Of a stretch of DNA of 5,127 nucleotides, positions 1 through 2,699 are shown one piece after another. The notes below the pieces were generated by a model. The model searched no databases and was not told the DNA's origin. It saw nothing but the letters and a program-made list of their open reading frames with translations. Made by a program: the position numbers and the translations under genes. The stretch spans positions 1 to 5,127 of the forward strand of contig CANQHK010000131.1 of assembly GCA_947623645.1 (NCBI GenBank), in the 5' to 3' direction. Numbering within the stretch: the stretch's first letter is position 1; every line of letters begins with the position of its first letter. The DNA is from an uncultured Bacilli bacterium (GTDB lineage: Bacteria; Bacillota_I; Bacilli_A; RF39; UBA660).

Positions 1-1058
1 TTTTGGTATTATCTGGTTCTTTTACCCAAAGAGGTACTCCAAGTATTTTAAATAAGTGGGAAAAAACAGAAATTGCTCTTTCTTATGGCGTTGATATTGT
101 CGTAGAGCTTCCTTTCCCTTTTGCTGTTCAAGGAGCAGATTTTTTTGCACGTGCTGCCATCGAAATTTTAGGAGCTATGAAGGTTCAATATTTAGTTTTT
201 GGTAGTGAAGAAAACGATCTTGAGAAATTAAAAAAATGTGCTAGGACACAACTTTATCATCAAGATTTTCAAGAAGAAGTAGAAAAATCAAAAAAATTGG
301 GGTACAACTACCCTACTGCTTTAAACATGGCTTTAAAATCTTGTTGTCAAGAAGAAATTCAAAGTCCAAATGATTTGTTGGGACTTAGTTATATAAAAGA
401 GATTTTCCTTCAAAAACAAACCATGGAACCTATTTTAATTCAAAGGACAAATTCTTATCATGATTTAACGTTACAAGAAAATATTTCGAGTGCAACCAGT
501 ATTCGAGCTTCTCTAAAAAAGAAGGAAGATGTTTCTTCAACTGTTCCGAAAGAAGTCTTTTCAAAAATTCAAAATAGACTTCTATTTGAAGAATCGTATT
601 TTCCTTTTTTAAAATATAAAATTTATTCTAGTAAAAATTTAAGTTCTTATTTGGAAGTCGATGAAGGACTGGATAAAAGAATTGAAAACTCTATAGATGA
701 TGTTTCTTCTTTTGATGATTTGATTCTTCGTATAAAAACAAAACGATACACATATAATAAAATTAATCGAGCTCTTACTCATATTCTATGTGATTTTACA
801 AAAGAAGAAAAAGAAAACTATAAACATATTTCTTATCTTCGAATTTTAGGTTTTTCCAAAAAAGGACAAGCTCATTTAAAGAAAATAAAAAAAGAAGGAA
901 CACTTCCTATTTATACTACCTATCAAAAAAATATTCCCGGTTTTGTTCTAGAAAAAAGAATTACAGCAATTTATGCTAGCGTTCTTCCGGAAGAAGAACA
1001 AAAGAGGTGGATTGCAATGGAATACAAACAAAAACCGATTCAAAGAAAGGATGGATAA
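1..1058 (+). CDS. tmcAL: tRNA(Met) cytidine acetate ligase TmcAL, 5'-truncated by window edge
   Basis: Family knowledge: TmcAL is a cytoplasmic enzyme that activates acetate with ATP to acetyl-adenylate and acetylates the wobble cytidine (C34) of elongator tRNA-Met, giving ac4C. Seen here: about 351 residues in frame from base 3. They begin inside the conserved SGSFTQRG stretch near the N-terminus, followed by VELPFPFAVQ (about 34-43), FGSEE (66-70), SPNDLLGLSYIKE (121-133), SYHD (151-154), ISSATSIR (161-168) and RYTYNKINRAL (248-258). The family is usually about 400 residues and starts with a nucleotidyltransferase HxGH-type motif, so roughly 35-40 N-terminal residues lie upstream of the window. 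The TTG at base 3 is an internal Leu codon, not a start. The gene ends with TAA at 1056-1058, and the next gene follows after 3 nt, which suggests an operon. No frameshift or lost motif is visible in the part present. Confidence 0.93.
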   Translation, partial: LVLSGSFTQRGTPSILNKWEKTEIALSYGVDIVVELPFPFAVQGADFFARAAIEILGAMKVQYLVFGSEENDLEKLKKCARTQLYHQDFQEEVEKSKKLGYNYPTALNMALKSCCQEEIQSPNDLLGLSYIKEIFLQKQTMEPILIQRTNSYHDLTLQENISSATSIRASLKKKEDVSSTVPKEVFSKIQNRLLFEESYFPFLKYKIYSSKNLSSYLEVDEGLDKRIENSIDDVSSFDDLILRIKTKRYTYNKINRALTHILCDFTKEEKENYKHISYLRILGFSKKGQAHLKKIKKEGTLPIYTTYQKNIPGFVLEKRITAIYASVLPEEEQKRWIAMEYKQKPIQRKDG

Positions 1059-1061
1059 AAA

Positions 1062-1388
1062 ATGTATGAAATTCAATTAGAAAATGGAGAAATTGTAAAT
1101 TATAATAAATTGGTTTCTATTGTCATTGATGATCGAAGACAAACTGTTGGACTGGTTGTTACGAATTATCATTTGATGATTTTTGAAAATAAAAACCATA
1201 AAATTGACTTTATGGAAATTTTACAAATTACTAGAGGGGTTCAAAATCCTTCTCATTATCAACTTACTTTTAAAGAAAAATTAAAAAAGATTCAATGTCA
1301 TTACGAAGAAAAAAATACGGTCTTCGAAGTCGATGGTAAAACCATTACCGTTCTTGAAGAACACGTACCTTTTCCAATTTTTTCATAA
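1062..1388 (+). CDS. Hypothetical 108-aa protein downstream of tmcAL
   Basis: I do not recognise this family. The ATG at 1062 lies 3 nt after the tmcAL stop, and the purine-rich AGAAAGGATGG before it, inside the end of tmcAL, can serve as ribosome binding site. This supports co-transcription and possibly translational coupling. The protein is soluble: no signal peptide, no membrane helix, one Cys. It reads as alternating short beta strands: MYEIQLENGEIV, then VSIVIDD, then VGLVVTNYHLMIFEN (about 29-43), then FMEILQITRG, HYQLTFK and a closing TVFEVDGKTITVLEE. The VVTNYHLMIFEN stretch resembles the strand-turn-strand core of bacterial PH/GRAM-like domains, where a T-N-x-x-L pattern is common. 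That resemblance is by eye and weak. The stop TAA at 1386-1388 is 2 nt from the convergent stop of the next gene. It is very probably a real gene; its function is unknown. Confidence 0.8.
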   Translation: MYEIQLENGEIVNYNKLVSIVIDDRRQTVGLVVTNYHLMIFENKNHKIDFMEILQITRGVQNPSHYQLTFKEKLKKIQCHYEEKNTVFEVDGKTITVLEEHVPFPIFS

Positions 1389-1390
1389 AT

Positions 1391-2203
1391 TTATAACATA
1401 CTGTGATATACAAAATATCCTGCAAAAGCAATGATTCCTAAAACACTAATTAGAATAATGATGAGTAACCAACCAGGAATTTTTCGATCATCCAATTCAA
1501 AATCATCATCATCATCATCTTCTAAATCATCTCCAGATATTTCCATCGATTTTGTAAAGAAAGAATTTTGAAAAGTATTTTGCTTTTCTTTTTCTTTCAT
1601 TTCTTGACTTAAAATTCCATTGACTAAAGTTTCATCGGAAGAAGTTGGAAGCAACTCTTCTAGTAAATCCCCTTCTTCTGTTTGTTCTTCTAATTCATCT
1701 TTGATTTTTTCATCAATTTCTTCTCTTAATTTTTTACTGTAGATGGTATCGATTAATTCTTTTAATTCTTCTTGTTCTTCTTCTAAAACCCCACTTTTTT
1801 TTCTTTCTTTTTCAATTTCTTCTAAATTGTTTACATCGATTTTACTTGTAATATTATATTCTGCTTTTTTTAGTTTCCTTTTTTCTTCTAAAGAATCTTT
1901 ATCGGTTCTTTGTTTTTTTGCTTCATTTAAAATTTTGTTAATATCATGAACTCTTTCCGCATCCATTTGAAAAAGAGAAGAGATGGTTTCGGTTGGTAAA
2001 AGATCTCTATTTTCGATTGGAGCTTTTTTTCTTGTTTCTGTTATTTCTTTTAAATTAAAATTTTCTTTTTGAATAACGGGTTCAATTTCACTAATATCAT
2101 CGTAGTTATTATAATTTTTTAATTCTTGATATAATTGTTGATTTTTTTCGACTCTTTTGGCATGAACCTTCGTTTGTTCGTATCGCTCCACTCTACTTGG
2201 CAT
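1391..2203 (-). CDS. Hypothetical tail-anchored, acidic coiled-coil protein (270 aa)
   Basis: No family recognised. The start ATG (2203-2201) has a strong Shine-Dalgarno, AGGTGGTGA, 4 nt upstream and a good promoter beyond it. There is no signal peptide. Residues 1-30 are basic and helical (MPSRVERYEQ...). A highly charged Glu/Lys-rich stretch, probably coiled coil, covers about 85-175, with heptad-like runs around LEEEQEELKELI (140-151). An acidic segment at 225-239 contains six consecutive Asp. One hydrophobic helix, about 245-266 (WLLIIILISVLGIIAFAGYF), lies four residues from the C-terminus and leaves only VYHSML after it. The layout predicts a tail-anchored membrane protein with nearly the whole chain in the cytoplasm. 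There are no Cys residues and no enzyme motifs. A scaffold or membrane-linked adaptor role, for example in envelope or division processes, is conceivable but is inference only. The gene is transcribed divergently from the ferredoxin. Confidence 0.85.
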   Translation of the reverse strand: MPSRVERYEQTKVHAKRVEKNQQLYQELKNYNNYDDISEIEPVIQKENFNLKEITETRKKAPIENRDLLPTETISSLFQMDAERVHDINKILNEAKKQRTDKDSLEEKRKLKKAEYNITSKIDVNNLEEIEKERKKSGVLEEEQEELKELIDTIYSKKLREEIDEKIKDELEEQTEEGDLLEELLPTSSDETLVNGILSQEMKEKEKQNTFQNSFFTKSMEISGDDLEDDDDDDFELDDRKIPGWLLIIILISVLGIIAFAGYFVYHSML

Positions 2204-2207
2204 ATTA

Positions 2208-2216
2208 TCACCACCT
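2208..2216 (-). promoter_or_regulatory. Shine-Dalgarno of the tail-anchored protein gene
   Basis: The minus strand reads AGGTGGTGA, one mismatch from the full anti-16S complement AGGAGGTGA, with 4 nt to the ATG at 2203. It fixes that ATG as the start. Confidence 0.85.
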
Positions 2217-2240
2217 ATCCTAATTTATCCATCTATAATA

Positions 2241-2268
2241 ATCATATCACATTTTTTATCTTTTTCAA
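2241..2268 (-). promoter_or_regulatory. Sigma-A-type promoter for the tail-anchored protein gene
   Basis: On the minus strand: -35 TTGAAA (2268-2263), a 16-nt spacer, and -10 TATGAT (2246-2241). The -10 is directly preceded by TGA, an extended -10 TGn element. The expected start of transcription is near 2234, giving a leader of about 30 nt that contains the Shine-Dalgarno. The match to consensus is good on both elements; recognition is by eye. Confidence 0.7.
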
Positions 2269-2276
2269 GTTTTTTG

Positions 2277-2305
2277 TTGTAGTTTGTTCGAACTTTCGAT
2301 ATAAT
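2277..2305 (+). promoter_or_regulatory. Sigma-A-type promoter for the ferredoxin gene
   Basis: A perfect TATAAT -10 lies at 2300-2305. With a 17-nt spacer, the best -35 is TTGTAG at 2277-2282, which matches only the TTG half of consensus. The predicted transcription start is around 2311-2313, right at the Shine-Dalgarno, so the leader would be only about 12 nt. The -35 lies 8 nt from the -35 of the divergent promoter, so the two polymerase sites are nearly abutting. Confidence 0.65.
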
Positions 2306-2311
2306 GGAAGT

Positions 2312-2317
2312 GGAGGG
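2312..2317 (+). promoter_or_regulatory. Shine-Dalgarno of the ferredoxin gene
   Basis: GGAGGG lies 6 nt before the ATG at 2324. This site, together with the match of the ferredoxin fold to the residues after 2324, rejects the longer in-frame reading that starts at 2135. Confidence 0.85.
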
Positions 2318-2323
2318 AAGTTT

Positions 2324-2530
2324 ATGAAAGTAAATGTAAATAAAGATGTCTGCATCGGTTGTGGAGCTTGCCAACAAATATCTGATGACTATTTTGTCCT
2401 TGGAGATGATGGTTATGCAGAGGTCAATGAAAAAGATCGTGGAAAAGAAGTTCCAAAAGAAAAAGAGGACGTCGTAATAGACGCTCTTGAATCTTGCCCC
2501 GTTGAGGCAATCTATAAAGAAGAAGAGTAA
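2324..2530 (+). CDS. Single-cluster [4Fe-4S] ferredoxin (68 aa)
   Basis: A small acidic cytoplasmic electron carrier. The residues that bind the cluster are all present: C10, C13 and C16 in CIGCGAC, and C58 in the distal CPVEAI motif. There is no second CxxCxxC set, so it carries one [4Fe-4S] cluster, like the monocluster ferredoxins of Bacillus and clostridia (about 60-82 aa). The order is VNKDVCIGCGACQQ, a loop with DDYFVLGDDGYAEV (typical of this family, which has an F/Y-x-L-x-DDG turn), an acidic/basic linker with KEVPKEKED, then an Ala-Leu-containing helix into the last Cys. It has its own promoter and terminator and looks monocistronic, so the redox partner cannot be told from the context. 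Frequent partners in the family include reductases, hydrogenases, pyruvate:ferredoxin oxidoreductase and radical-SAM systems; none is visible here. Confidence 0.95.
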   Translation: MKVNVNKDVCIGCGACQQISDDYFVLGDDGYAEVNEKDRGKEVPKEKEDVVIDALESCPVEAIYKEEE

Positions 2531-2542
2531 TCTTCTTTTTTT
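2516..2542 (+). terminator. AT-rich intrinsic terminator of the ferredoxin gene
   Basis: AGAAGA (2521-2526) pairs with TCTTCT (2531-2536) across a GTAA loop (2527-2530). The stem can extend outward through A-T pairs and one G-U pair into the T-run ending at 2542. The TAA stop codon (2528-2530) sits in the loop. The stem is weak in GC but is followed by a clear T-tract. Confidence 0.55.
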
Positions 2543-2659
2543 ATGCAGTTTTTACTTCTACTCCAGCTGTACGCTTTGGATATTCTACAAGTCAACTTCT
2601 GACAGTTTTTTCTTTTTTTATAATTTTACAAGAATTTGAAGCATTTGTGAATATAATTA

Positions 2660-2689
2660 CCAAACAAAGAAAATTACTTTGAATTTTGG
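2660..2689 (-). other. Stem-loop just after the surface-protein stop codon
   Basis: On the minus strand, CCAAA and CAAAG pair with CTTTG and TTTGG around a 7-nt TAATTTT loop, with a 3-nt ATT bulge. This makes ten pairs and starts 10 nt after the stop of the repeat protein. No T-tract follows, so it is not a canonical intrinsic terminator. It may act as a weak 3' end or stability element, or it may be chance in AT-rich DNA. Confidence 0.3.
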
Positions 2690-2699
2690 ATTAATATTC

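Noticed and set aside
1743..1949. 68-residue open frame on the plus strand opposite the coiled-coil gene
   Set aside because: It is a Ser/Phe-rich shadow produced by the Glu/Lys-rich codons of the real gene on the minus strand, with no ribosome site.
2135..2323. N-terminal extension of the ferredoxin reading frame (63 extra residues)
   Set aside because: It runs antisense through the start of the divergent gene and both promoters, has no ribosome site, and gives a sequence foreign to ferredoxins. The ATG at 2324 with GGAGGG fits the family length.
2591..2619. Second terminator from a GTCA/TGAC hairpin before the T-rich stretch
   Set aside because: The stem is only 4 bp and separated from the T-run by two bases. 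The hairpin at 2516-2542 is a better candidate for the ferredoxin transcript.
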